Source: Phytophthora quininea (taxonomy: Eukaryota > Oomycota > Peronosporomycetes > Peronosporales > Peronosporaceae). From it: a stretch of DNA of 64,000 bases. Both the position numbers and the translations under genes were made by a program. The stretch covers positions 248,001-312,000 of the forward strand of contig JAAVTG010000075.1 in assembly GCA_011947345.1 (NCBI GenBank). The letters run 5' to 3'. Of the stretch, positions 32,965-44,759 are shown in pieces. Position 1 is the stretch's first letter. The number at the start of each line of letters is the position of its first letter. The notes beneath the pieces are model-generated. The model ran no database searches. It was not told where the DNA came from and saw nothing but the letters and a program-made list of their open reading frames with translations.

Positions 32965-34710
32965 TCATCTCTTCCCCGTTAAAGGCCGTCGACGAGCTCC
33001 ATCCTGGTTCGTATGTTGCAGCCATCGCATGCAGAGAAGATTACGATAACGCATTGTGTCAAATAACGACGCGTACTTGTCGAATGAATCCGATGTGGGG
33101 AAAATCCGCTTGAAGTGTCCCTGACGATGGAGCTCTTCCTCCATTTCTTTGATGAGTTCGAGATCTTCGCCTTCGAGTTGGGGTACCAACGTGCTGCTTG
33201 TCGAGTTTTGCAGCAGGTCATCGAACGTACGTCGTCGCCTTTGCGTCTCTTTTCCCTTTTGCAACAGTGTGGAGCTGGTCGTTGCCGACAGTCGAAGTGG
33301 CTTGATACCGTGAAGACGATCCTGCTTGGCTTTGTCGAACTCTTGTGCAGCCTTGCGCGGATCTACAAACGGAATGCCGACTAACTGGAAGAGGTCGCTC
33401 ATCAGCACGGTTTTAATGCGCTTGTCCATCGGTGATGAGCTGCTCAGTGATGGGAAAACATTCACCTCCAGCAGCCGCGGCTTCATCATCTCTCCTTCTA
33501 GCAACACATCGAATCCATACAGCTCGAATCCGTTGCGCCGACTGGTACTTCCACTTGCAACGGGTGCAAGCTTGTCTTCAACAGCCACCAGTGTCTTCAC
33601 TATCAAGTCGTCAAGCGCTTGTTGGAAATGTTCGAGCTCACAGGTTTTACCTTGGCCACGAAGATATTTGAAGAGCATCTGAAGGCTCCATTTACTACTG
33701 GAAAACGCGTGAGCTTCGTCCGCTTGGGCATCATCTTGATTCTTTTCAAATGCTTCGACATTCTTCTTGTTGATGCTGTAGTTGGTAAGGTGGCTGAATG
33801 GGTTCTGCAGAGCACTTTTACGTGTGGAGTATTTCTCAGTGCAAAAGCGTACCAGTCCGTCATTAAAGAGATAAATTCGCAGCGGATCGTACGATGTGAC
33901 TGCCACATAGACTCGAAGGTCGAACTTGAGCCCGTTGATCAAGAATGGATTGACGACGTATCGCTGTATGCATTAATAGTAAGAAATGGCATTGACAAAG
34001 AGTGTGACACGACGAAATACCTGAGCGACGTATCCCTTCTTCTTGGAGAGCTTTGGTGTTGCATGGGAGCTTCCCGATACAAGTTTAATGCCTCGTCCGC
34101 AGGATAGATTTGGCGGCTTTAAGATCCAAACTACGTGGGGTTCTGCATGGAATCGGGAAAGGAATTGTTGTTTGTCGTAATCGTTGGCAGTGAGGTATGT
34201 CTCGGGATGATGTCGCCGTACACGGTTGGGTGTTTCTTTCTCATGCGAAGCAATTGCGCACACAATCGGTCTTTACGTCCTAGCTCAAAGCTCCCGGGAA
34301 AGTGGTTTACTCGCTGGAAAGGAAGCAATGCTGTGAACTCTTGTGCTTTAAGGTGCTCTCCCAATACACGTTCCAAGTGTTGCTGAATGTGGTTTTGCGA
34401 ACGTTGGTGGCTTTCAGCGCATTCCCGATGGCGTTGTACATGAATCGTTTCGTGGCTGAGAAGGACAAGCGCATATCGGACTCTTCTGCGGAGATTTCAT
34501 GGACTGAACGCAGAGAGTTAGGTATCATCAAGACTTTTGCAGTCGAAGGTATCAACTGTTTTGCTTACTTTCATATCCAGTGGGGCACGGTCGTTCAAGT
34601 TGCACCGATCTAGGATACGGGAAGAAAAGGACTGGTTGCGAGTTCGGGTCAACTTTGGAGACCAGCACGAAGATTGTGGACGAACGTTTGCTCTCAGGTT
34701 CCTGTTGCAT
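32965..34710 (-). CDS. Tubulin-tyrosine-ligase-like (TTLL4/5-type) polyglutamylase, two apparent frameshifts
   Basis: The ATG is at 34710 (MQQEPESKRSSTIF). Exon 1 is 34569-34710, exon 2 is 34021-34485 and exon 3 is 32965-33963. TTLL motifs appear in order: FQRVNHFPGSFELGRKDRL, HVVWILKPPNLSCGRGIKLV, NGLKFDLRVYVAVTSYDPLR, NPFSHLTNYSINK, GFELYGFDVLLEGE and PRLLEVNVFPSLSSSSPMD. The last block is typical of TTLL4/5-type glutamylases, which modify tubulin tails in flagella and cytoskeleton. One base seems missing near 34361 (GGG where GGGG is expected) and one near 34205. With both added, exons 1+2 come to 609 bases and phase is restored. About 535 residues. Confidence 0.85.
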
Positions 34711-34833
34711 GTTCGCCAATGCCCTCGTTGTGATAACCCAAGGAGAAGCTATTTTCGATGTCATTTCACGGACACACAAAAATGATGAACTCCTATTTGC
34801 GTCCTGCTGGTTTCGAGCACTTGAATCGGGGAC
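34711..34833. promoter_or_regulatory. Bidirectional promoter region, TTLL / large unknown protein
   Basis: The divergent ATGs at 34710 and 34834 leave 123 bp for both promoters. Confidence 0.45.
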
Positions 34834-37800
34834 ATGGCGCAGCAGCCATGGATGCAGCCGGCAGATCAGCGGGGTTCCTCCAAGAGGGTTTCCGGGTCAG
34901 ACAAGAGATTGAGTATTGTTCCAGGCGCAGTTCGAGGGTCAAGCAAGAATGATCTGCAAGGGTCAGGAACGGCTCTAGAGCAGGCGTTGTCAACACCGTT
35001 TGTGCAAGCAGCAGTACCGCAATCGGCTTCATGCGAACCCTTGAATCCAGCATCCCCACGACTTGGGCGTCGTGGGTCGATGCTTGCTTCGCTGAAGACG
35101 CACTACCGAAAGCTGCGAACTTTGAAAGGCACTGTTCGAGCGCTCATGTACCTTCGACGGACGCCATTTTCGTTGAACGGTGTTGTTAAAGCGGCTACAT
35201 CAGCACCGCCCGTTCTAACTGAAGAGCAACGAAGGTTGGAGCGAAACGGACTCAACCTGGTCATTCAAATGTGCTGACGATATTATTGTGTGCATGCAGT
35301 GCCTTGTCGAAAGTGCCCCGAATATCGACTACTGCTACCTCAACTGTCCAGAGCCAAGTCCATAACCTTGTAGCGAACGGGTAAGCACTTCAACCGTGAT
35401 GATCACCAAAGATATTTTAATGAGCCCGCGTCTTCCAGCCACGTTGTCGCTGAGATCGACTCGACATCGGGACAAGAGGTCACATATCGCCAGCAAGGCA
35501 ACCTCGACCACTACACTGAGGTATGCCAAGCTCAAGAAAACTCTCTGCTTCAAGCTTGGCTAAATAATTGGTGCTATTATTTGCGCAGGACAATCTAGCT
35601 AAGCGTGTCAGTCTACAGCAGCAGCCGCACATGATTGCGCTCACTCAACGTCTCTGGACCTGTGCGCTTGGAAACGGAGAGAAAAACTCCGCTTCCCTGA
35701 CTATGAAAGATATATGCTGTGTCTGCACCGCCTGATCCTGCCCGAGTTTGACATCGCTGCGTCCAAAGATTTAATCATGGATGACTGGAAGCGAGACAGC
35801 GGCGGCCAGGACTACTTGGATTATGCGTATTTCCACTTGTCAATGTTCGAGTTGGTTGGTACGGTGACGCTTCCTGCACTGTTATCGTTCTCATTTTTTA
35901 TGAACACTTTACTTAACTTTAATGTTTTGTGACGTCAAGACTTGTGGACCGATACGGTCGAGCCCGAAGATGTACGGTTCATTTTATACTTGCGGATTCA
36001 ATTTACTGATCTCTAAGTGATTTATTGATGTTCGCAGTACATTTCGCTGCTCTTCTGCATCATGCACTGCCTCACATTTTTCTCTAACGGCCACCACAAG
36101 CTTAGTGTTCTTGAAGGTTATCCCATTGATTGAGTTGTACTGTGCTTCATAGTTCCTACTTACTCCCACTTACTTGAATACCGTGCATGCAGATATCCAT
36201 ACCGTTGACATCTTGGAGGAATCGAAAGAGGTCGACCGGGAAGGAATTGAGCAAGACTTACAGCGCGAGATCAATAGTGAGTCGTTCGCGTACTATCAGC
36301 AGCAAGTAAAAGAAGCTGCGGAGGCGAATAAAAGACGTGCAAATAGTCCTCGCACTAGACAAGAAGAAAATGACAGAAGAAGATCGCAGTCTCGCGAGCG
36401 CAGACGTTCATTAAAATATGATCCAGCAGAAGGACTTGCATCAAGCCAAGGTACTCATTCTACCTCTGCAGCACCCCGCTATTGTCATTGTCAATTAACA
36501 GTACGATTGTTGTTTGCCTGTAGACTTGGATACAACAGCGCAAGGTCGACGTCAATCGAGGAGTGGCTCTAGTTCCTCCAGCCAAGGCCGACGGCTATCG
36601 AGCAGCTCTAGCTCTTACGACCAAAACGGAAGACGAGTATTCACTCAACAAGCCAGTACGCACACTTTCAACTTCGTTGCAGACTCATCAGGTGGGAATC
36701 TGATTGTCCTTTATTGGCGCCAGTAAACGTGGAAACTGTAGCGCTGTACTCATGTTAATGTGTTGGTATTGGTATGACTATCAACGCAGCACCTTTAATC
36801 ATCCAGAACAGGCCGAGTGAATCTGCGGGAGTATCTCCAAGGCGAGATCCTGTGGTCCAGCGAGCGACAACTCCCAACGTATTTACCCGTGGCGGTGGAG
36901 TCATTCTTAATGTCGGTATGGTGGATAGCTTATCCATCTCAAAGCCGCTTACTGACGGCAGGCCATCGGTTGCCGTGCCTACGTTGGGAATGCCAAGTTT
37001 TCCAAGACAGAGGTCCGGAAGTGCGTTCATCAACGGTCAAAATCGGCGAGATCATGCAGCAGCAACCAAAGCTGATGGTGCCCATGATTCTACAGTCAGT
37101 CAGATCGAATCGACAACCTCCGTACTGCGTACTGGCCTCGATGAATCTGCGACGTCAGGATACTTGCTACTTCCAAATGCGTCGACGAACAAAGCTCAAT
37201 TGCCTTTTACAGTGCGAGCGGCTGCTGTTGCTGAGGCAGCAGCTACGATGGCTGCGGCTGCTGGTCCTATCGGTGACTATCAATTACATATACAACTGCA
37301 GGCCATCGGTCTCGGAAATGAAGGATCAAGTATCACGAAGACTGGCGAAAATGCTGTCATGGACAATAGCAGTCTAACTGCGCCATTGATGACGATCGTT
37401 AGCAGTAAGCCACCAACTTCCTCGGACAGGACGTCATCCGTCGGCAAAGTCCTTCTGCAGCTCAAAGAGGGACAAGAGCCGAAGGTTTTAGAGCAGAACC
37501 CTCACCGGCCACACATTCCGTACGGTGGAGAGCTCCTGACTTCATCCTCGTTGGCATCACCGCGCGTTGGCCATGCACTGACCGCCCAAGTTGCAGCGGC
37601 CTTCCTTTCCGCACAGCAAATACCCCTTAAGCCATCAACATCTCCCCGACCAACCCTGGGTGCTATTCAGCGCTCAGACACTCCGAACACCGACCACCCG
37701 CAGCAACCAGTCCACGAAGGCCTCAAGCACAGCATGACGAATCACGTCTGCTCCCGCTCGGCGCCGTTAGTGGCTTAAGGGTCAGTGCTGCTGTGCCGCT

Positions 37801-38203
37801 AGCCATCAGCGGCAAGACCGCGACGCACGCCCACCTCGAAGTAGCAACTTCGCCTCGACAACCGACATTTCGCGGTCATCTATTGGAATCGTCATCGTTT
37901 TCTCCAGGGACGCCGGAGACCGTCACGACCATAAACCCACCCAAAGACGACCTGAAAGCTTTGCTGTCACCCCGCTACATCATCACGAACCCCATCGGTA
38001 GTGGCCACTCGCCGCATTCCCCGTCGAGTCCTCGACAGTCGGTCGTTCGAGCACAGGGGTCATCTCAGGCACTGGCTAACAGCCCAAGACTTCGACAACA
38101 GCCGTCACGGCTAATCACCGGCCCGGCAATGGCTCATTTGCAGCCGCACAGACAGCAGCGACCGTCGCAGCTCGGCCTTGCCATCACCCCCAGAAGGAGT
38201 TAA
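34834..38203 (+). CDS. Large multi-exon oomycete protein of unknown function
   Basis: From the ATG at 34834 (MAQQPWMQPADQRG), exons can be chained by GT-AG introns: 34834-35270, 35300-35380, a third ending ...NLDHYTE, a fourth containing RYMLCLHRLILPEFDIAASK and DWKRDSGGQDYLDYAYFHLS, then MFELVDLWTDTVEPED, YISLLFCIMHCLTFFSNGHH and DIHTVDILEESKEVDREGIE. Arg/Ser-rich and Ala/Ser/Pro-rich low-complexity exons then run to 38203. The tyrosine- and tryptophan-rich middle is the only conserved-looking domain; I do not know its name. Apparent single missing bases near 35690 (A5 run) and near 37765 interrupt the frame. Low-complexity sequence suggests a disordered C-terminal half. Confidence 0.6.
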
Positions 38204-38268
38204 AATAATATGTGGTTCGGGTTATGGACAAATAATTTATTTTTGATGCGTGTCAGTTTTCGAAGACG

Positions 38269-39940
38269 ATGAACTTTGAACACTTGGGGCTGCAGTGGTG
38301 GGACCAGGAGCTGCTGCAGGCGAGCGTGCCCTTCCGTGCTGCGTTCTTCCCCGCGCTACTAAGGGTCAGCGACTCGCGCACACTACCGGACGAGCTCTCT
38401 CGTGACGAGCTGCGTGTTTTGACGCAGTTTTGTCTGTCCCCTGATGCGCGGAAGAACGACAATGTTACCAGAGAAGAGGTTTGTTGGCAATGTTTGCTTT
38501 ATACCCATTGTATTGTATTTTTCAGCGATTTTATTATAACTGCAGTTTAGTAGGTTTATTGCTCGCTTCGGACCGCTCGAGGCAAGTCTTTCCAAGGTGA
38601 GAGAACGCGTTCGAAGTGTCTTTAGTGTAAACTAACTTTTTTAATAGTTGACTGCATGCTTTTGCGTGAATCGAGAGCTTGTGTCCTGGTTTCATGGTGA
38701 AATGGGACGACGAGAGGCGGAGCAAATGCTGTCAGCACGTGAGCGCAGTGATGGGGCCTTTTGGTGCGATTTTCCGAGTCACACCCAACCAAGTTCACGC
38801 TCTCGTACCTGAAGGTCCACACGGTGACTTCGAGCACTCCTGGTCGGCGGGAGTTGAAGAATTGTCTTGTTCACAACCTCGGCGAACCAGGGTACGCCCT
38901 GACAGAAGCGGTCCGTCGGAGTGGTGCGGTAGACAGCAGCACCAGACAGCGCACGTATTCGTCCATTGGAGCATTCATACAGGCTAGTTCCAACAGGCTC
39001 AAATATGGGGTACGTTTCCTTTTGTCATTTTAATGCTGGCAAGTTGCTGATGGTTGAATGATTGAGATCAGGTCGCGTCGGACTTTTCTTCGTCGTGCAA
39101 TAAAGAGCTGGCAGCAGTGAGAGCTTTGCAAGACCAGCAGAGCGATTCGTATTCAGCTTTCAGCACCGAGTCGTTCGGGAAGCCAGAGCCACCGCCAAAC
39201 GCCCAGGCCATGCTTTTTCTCGGTCTCCTCCTGGGTCTTCAAGCTTCGGTGTGTCGCCATTCCATGTGAACGAAAACGCTGACTACGGGAACTTTGCGGC
39301 CTTGGCAGATCTGTCGATTGGACCAAAATCTACGGCGGATGCCGCAGGATATGGATCATTCTCGAGTATTTCAGTGACCAAACCGGTCGCTGCATCGGAG
39401 ATGGGTGATTGTATTGCTCCACCACCACTTCCAACCACGGACGTGTATGGGTCTTTCGACCTCGCAACTACAACATTGAAGACGACGCCGACGACTTCAG
39501 CACTGGACGAACTGAACGTTGGCATGGATTTTTACAAGCAAAAGCGACTTGATGACGCATTGTTACGCTTCATGCTAGCGCAGGAAATGGCCCGTGCATC
39601 GGGTGACCAAGTCGTCGAAGCGCGTGCACTCGGCAACCTTGGTACCGTGTACTTGGACAAGAAGAACCCTCAACAAGCTGTGCGATGTTACCAACAGTGC
39701 TTGGACATCACACGAGCGATCGAAGACACAAAGCGCGAGCGCACCATCCTCAACAACCTCGTCCTCGCACTTGTAGCAAGCGAAGATTTTGAGCGAGCGC
39801 TTGCTTGTTGTCAGGTGCAGCTGGAGACCACCACAAACGCCATTAATCGGCGTAAGATTATATCGCGAATGAGTTTGATTCGCCAGCGTATTACCCGACA
39901 GCAAGAACTATCTCAGTCAGACGCGATATCAATCAAGTGA
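38269..39940 (+). CDS. SH2 - TPR protein (two apparent frameshifts)
   Basis: Exons 38269-38478, 38546-38596, 38648-39009 and 39072-39940 join in phase. The N-terminal 87 residues may be a calcium-binding-like helical region (DELRVLTQFCLS, FSRFIARFGPLEASLSK). An SH2 domain follows: WFHGEMGRREAEQMLSARER, then FLVR-type VRFSESHPTKFTLSYLK with the phosphotyrosine-binding Arg. A linker contains three related motifs (DYGNF, GYGSF, VYGSF). The C-terminus has TPR-like helices (LDDALLRFMLAQEMARASGD, ALGNLGTVYLDKKNPQQAVR). SH2 domains bind phosphotyrosine; TPRs bind partner proteins. A base seems missing at about 38760 (TTTT, expected TTTTT) and near 39205; adding both makes every exon a multiple of three. 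About 497 residues. Confidence 0.82.
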
Positions 39941-39989
39941 CCTCGATCGACTTCATCGTCAACGCAACCAACTGCATCATAAAATGTTG

Positions 39990-42533
39990 TCACAAGGCAA
40001 CTGAAGCCTGTGTCACTGTTCCTTCTGGGTCGTGGGGTGAAGGGGCCACAACAACTGCGGCAGGGAGTGGTGGGAGCGCCTCGAAGAAAAGTTGATCCAG
40101 CGTTAAATGCAAAGTATCCGCAGGACCGACCATTTTATCTCGGTCGTTTTGGACCTGAAGTTGCTCAAATTCATCAACTGCGATTTCCTGCTCTAGAAGC
40201 AGTCTCCAGTCGTCTGCGAAGGCTTCCCACTCGTCTTGTCCACAGATAAGTATTTCCGGGTCGCTCAATTGGGGAAAACCTGATAAAGACTCAGTAGGGC
40301 ATTGCATTTTCTTCAAACTGGAGGCAAAGCCGAGATGTAAAAGAAGCTCCACGTAATCCGGACGATCAATTGTCTGTGCAGCATGAGGAACAAAGCCAAT
40401 TCCACGAACCACTCGACGAACATCAGCACCTGCTAGCGAAATTGCGTACACGCGGCAACAGAGCGCGCATATTTCAGGATGCGATTCCGACACAAACGAA
40501 TAGAAAGACGACACATCCGAGTAATCGCTTGTCGTTTCCGCATCGAACGGGAACTGCCGCAGTTGATACATGTTGAGAATCTCCTCGACTTTGGTGCTGG
40601 AAATTGGCTCCAGTACCGAAGAGCTGGCACTCGAACTTTGGTTTTCTTGCGGATTGCAGAACCAGCGCCGGAAGTAATGTTGAAAGTATGACGCTATAGC
40701 CTTCCACTGAAGTGCTTGATTGCTTACATCAAGCCCCCGTATCTAAATGAAAGTCAAATACAAATGCCAGCACCATTACTGGCAGGTCATAGCGCTGCCA
40801 CATGAAATCAATCACATTATGTAGACTGTGCGCAACCACATTGATATCGGAGCTATCACTCCGACAAGATGCGACACCTAATTCAGCGGACTGGGCGAGC
40901 GCAGCGTACTGCTGGCTCATACGACCAAGCTGGTACATTACATGGGCGAGTGTGATCCCTTCATGCACGGCTGTCACGAATTGTTCTTGTTCATACCCCG
41001 GGTTTGGCTGGAAGAGCAGACTGTACGCTTCTCGCAACGGATCTAGAAGCTCAGCTAGCTCTCTTAATTTCTTCCAGAGTTGACCGTCGTTTTCAAGAAC
41101 ACGTTCGCGCAGTGCCAGTGGTGCCAGGGCTGGCCCTCCGTCTCCAGGACTCGAGCACATGGCAGTGACGACATCGCTGTAGTGGAGAGCTTTCGTAAGA
41201 CACGCTACAAACGAAAACCAGTGGTCTTTTGTCGGAAGTGGAATACTCGCATTGTCCTCACCACACATGGTGGACAAGGCTGACTGCAAGCGCTCATTGG
41301 TGAAGTATGACGCCAGCTCTACAAGTTTCCCCACCGAATCGTGAAATAGTTCATGGGTCAGTACGCTCCCGCTAGTGATGTTAGCAGCATCGAAATACAC
41401 GGAACAACCAACAGTGAGTGCCACCGTGCACTTCGACTCACCCTCTTTGCCGCATTCACCCCCACAGCTGAGTCAGCCACGACCCCCATGACGTAGATAC
41501 TCTTTGAACTCAACTCCAGTAGGACGCTTTCGATAGCATTTGAGAGTGGCAGCACCAACGCCGTTGACGATTCATTGTCGTTACCCTGTACAGATCGTTG
41601 CTGCTGGACGTGTCTACCAATGTCCTCCACATGAACACAAGCAACATCTCCATTCGCGTTAATTAGTGTGAATGCCGCCAATTCCTGCATGTCGAGCGTC
41701 CTCCAGCACGTCACACTCAGTGTGAGACCGCTCTTAATGGTCGAGTTGGACATGCCTTCTTTTACACGATCCAACTGCCTTGCCGCCAGCCTCGCCGCAG
41801 TTTCAACCACAAAATCTCGACACCCAATACTGCTAATCGTTCCAACATCTTTTACTGGTACAGGGCTCAACGCACGAAGCAGTTCCTGGAACTCTTTCTT
41901 CTGCAGTGTCGACAGTGGGATTCCCGCCACAACCAAAGCTTGCAGCACCTCCGTCTTCCACTTGTTCGCTGGGCCTACTTTCTCGCTACTTGTATTTCCA
42001 CTATCCGTTCGACTGCGTTTCGCAGGACCAGTTATAAATCCAGTAGTAGCATCTCCATCCAGCCGAGTAGCACTCAGTCTCTTGGTCATCTTCTTGTCCG
42101 CACCAGCAGTCTCCACGTCACTCTCAGTTCTTTTATCCATTATGTGCTGTGTTTCTGTGGTCATAACACTCATGGTTTCAGTCGAAGCAGTAACTGTGGC
42201 CTCCAGTAGCAGCACTTGCTCATCTAGTCGGGGGACGCCAAACTCTTCCAGATGCGCCTGTTTCTTGGCCTGCGCGATCCTCTCTCGCTGTCCGCAGATC
42301 TCCTTCAAAGTGTCCACAACTTTGCGTGGACAGTTGGGGCAACTCTCCAAGTGCCGCAGCATGTCGGAGGACACGCCGCGGGTGGGCGGCACCTGGCCCG
42401 CGCCTAGCTGAGTGATGCAGTACGAGCAGTAGGCGTGGTAGTGGTAGCGGTTGCGCTTCTCACCGCGGTGGAAGTGCGCCCATAGAGGATGTACAGGACG
42501 CCCTGTGCGCTTCAGAGCTGCATCGGCAGTCAT
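39990..42533 (-). CDS. BED-finger / hAT-transposase-derived protein (two apparent frameshifts)
   Basis: The ATG is at 42533 (MTADAALKRTGRPV). A BED-type finger follows (HPLWAHFHRGEKRNRYHYHA, CSYC, HLESCPNC). A DUF659/hAT-like core follows (KSGLTLSVTCWRTLDMQELA, VMGVVADSAVGVNAAKR, CTVALTVGCSVYFDAANI), and a divergent C-terminal dimerisation region comes last (SFVSESHPEICALCCRVYAI). The usual 'VGCSAHALNLLL' histidine and the catalytic acids are not evident, and no terminal repeats are seen, so this may be a domesticated transposase. Frame changes are required near 41441 and near 40733 (a GGGGG run). An acidic tail ends at 39990. About 835 residues if read through. The stop is 49 bp from the SH2-TPR stop. 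Confidence 0.65.
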
Positions 42534-43404
42534 CGTGGTTATATGATATTGTATGTACGCATTTATAGTATATATGAAATATTGTAAATGAAATAGATAA
42601 ATTCCCACAAAGTGAGTATTTTTAATATTTATTGCCTCTACCTTCTAAAAGATATCGAACACCTGCGTGAACTCATCCCTGCATCCAGTGGCAACGATGG
42701 CTCTATTCATAGCATTCATGTGACGCATTCGTGTTTTAGCATGACACGAATGGTCTGGTTGAATCTGCTTCAACTGCGTCATGCAGCAGGACGTTCCTGC
42801 GTCATAATTATCTTGAGATTAGCTGTAGAGAACCTAGGGCTCCAGTTAGTTCACTTCTCAATCTGCTATCGTGCAGGCAAGCAATAACCAAGACTATACA
42901 ATAAATTCGTTACAGTTCATGTTAACGAGTTTGTGCAATAAGTGATGCTGAATCTGATGTGCAAGCTCATGTCTCACGAAAGGTTGTAAGCAATCCCATT
43001 GAACAGCAGGTGCCATCAGAGATGATAGCTTCATACATTTCGATGCTTGCTAGAGCTGTCTGCGACTAATACTGTTGAGATATAATAGGTGGGGGTCGAA
43101 AAACTGTTTTCAAACGATTCTGAAATAATTTAAGTGTGTTACGACATATCTATTTAGAAATCAGAATTCAATCATCACCAAGCTCAAACTTCTCGCCTTC
43201 ACCAACATGCAATAGATACTTGATGTATGACTCACTGGGGTCGATTCGGGTTGATGACCCCTTACGATGTTCGTCGTCGATCTGGGTGATCCTGATGAAA
43301 GAGGGAGAGGGTGATATTGATCCACATTAAATATCACACCTTTTAAATCACCATGGAACACTCTGGATGATGTACCAACGTAGCTACATGCATGCGAGGG
43401 CTAC
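42534..43404. other. Intergenic AT-rich stretch
   Basis: Upstream of the hAT-derived gene and before MULE-B. Short open frames only; nothing supportable. Confidence 0.5.
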
Positions 43405-43475
43405 GGGCATTACTAAGGAGAGCCATTTCTGAGAAAGGCCATTTCCAGAAAAAGGCCGAACGACTGGGCTATGCA
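43405..43475 (+). repeat. Left terminal inverted repeat of MULE-B
   Basis: Begins GGGCATTACTAAGGAGAGCC. It pairs with 47104-47171 with a few mismatches and one gap in an A run. Confidence 0.8.
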
Positions 43476-43567
43476 CTAGATACAGTCCACACCTCTGGTG
43501 TACATCGCTCAGCATACTAAAGCCAAGTAAAGCGCGTTCAGTGTGTCCGTTGCATGTCAGTCCTGAA

Positions 43568-44415
43568 ATGACGCCCAAACCGAAAAGCGTGCTGCCGCCC
43601 TGCGGCTACATCGTTGCCGATCTAGGCTTCGTCCTGACGTACTGCGCGCGCTGCAGCTTCACGCGAATGAGCGCGAGTACATGCCGGCGCTCAAGGAAGT
43701 AGGAGGCGTACAAGACGACCCACATCGACTGCAGTCTCGAGTGAAAAGTCCATCGGGAGCGATCGCTAAAGTGCGGATCACTTTGCGCGCGCTATGCTCA
43801 TGTCTTGAGCCCGACTGAGTTCATGCGGTGTTCTCTTTTCTGCTATCACTGGAGGGCGGAGAAGAACAGGAGCCTCACCAGGATTATCCAGCCAAGGTGA
43901 TCGCGGATGCGAAGAGCCATTGCCAAGGACGGGTTCCAGCTAGTATGGTACTAGCGCTCGAGAAGGACACGCAACTGCGCGTGTCTGACGGGTGCTTTGA
44001 GGAGCGTGACGAAGCTACAAGTCGCGTTGTCGACATTCCAGTTGGCTTTTGCATCATATTCCGTGGCAATCTCATTCACAACGCAATAAGCTACGCAAGT
44101 GTGAACCGTCGACTGCATTGCTACCTGTCGTATCGAGGCTTGAAGTGGGAAACTGATATCGTTTCGAGTGTTCTTCCTGGGCACGGCACATGCCAACACT
44201 GCGGTATCAAGCTCGAAAGCTCCGAAGAAATTCGGGCGCATCGCCGATACTGTACTGACAATCCCGCCTCGAAGAAGAACCGGCAGACGCGACGTCGTAC
44301 TGACAACAAGACTGGGAGATGGAAGTGCGATGTTTGCGGGAAAGTTTACAAAAAGAGCGGATCGTACCGTTCTCATGTTTTTCGGGGACACACTAAGAAA
44401 CAAAAACCAATGTAG
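43568..44415 (+). CDS. MULE-borne 2OG/Fe(II) dioxygenase with C-terminal zinc fingers (N-terminal frameshifts)
   Basis: The ATG at 43568 (MTPKPKSVLPPCGYIVADLG) aligns with the start of the MULE-A copy, but two frame changes (near 43635 and 43810) break the N-terminal third. From 43828 an open frame of 195 codons holds the enzyme core: EEQEPHQDYP (HxD), VDIPVGFCIIFRGNLIHNAI (distal His), SVNRRLHCYLSYRG (2OG-binding Arg), then Trp where MULE-A has a stop. The fingers follow: GTCQHCGIKLESSEEIRAHR and WKCDVCGKVYKKSGSYRSHV, spaced by a basic linker (KKNRQTRRRTDNK). Core and fingers are undamaged although the element's transposase is dead. A shorter start at about 43828 (TTC-rich leader) is possible. 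Confidence 0.8.
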
Positions 44416-44759
44416 CTGACTAAAACAAAATAAAGGATGGGCGCCTTTATTCGGCAGATATGAAGCTTTATCGTTTTTTTGTACATTCAACTCCAGCTAG
44501 CATATCCCCAAAATCTAGGTGGGATGCTAGTCTCTAAAACCCAATGTTGTTGATCTGTGTTTGACGTGTCGATAAAGTAGTTGCTGTGTTGAACATCGAA
44601 TTCATGAGTCCATTCCCCAGAGGCGTAGCCGAGTGATTCCGATCAACCCTCTCGAAAAGAACAGGATCTCAGCGAGTGCTGTAAGGTGGCGGCCGAGATC
44701 GTCTTCTGGAGTATCGGCGGCGCCTTCTCCCAACTTGCTCGTTATAAATTAGCTCTTGA

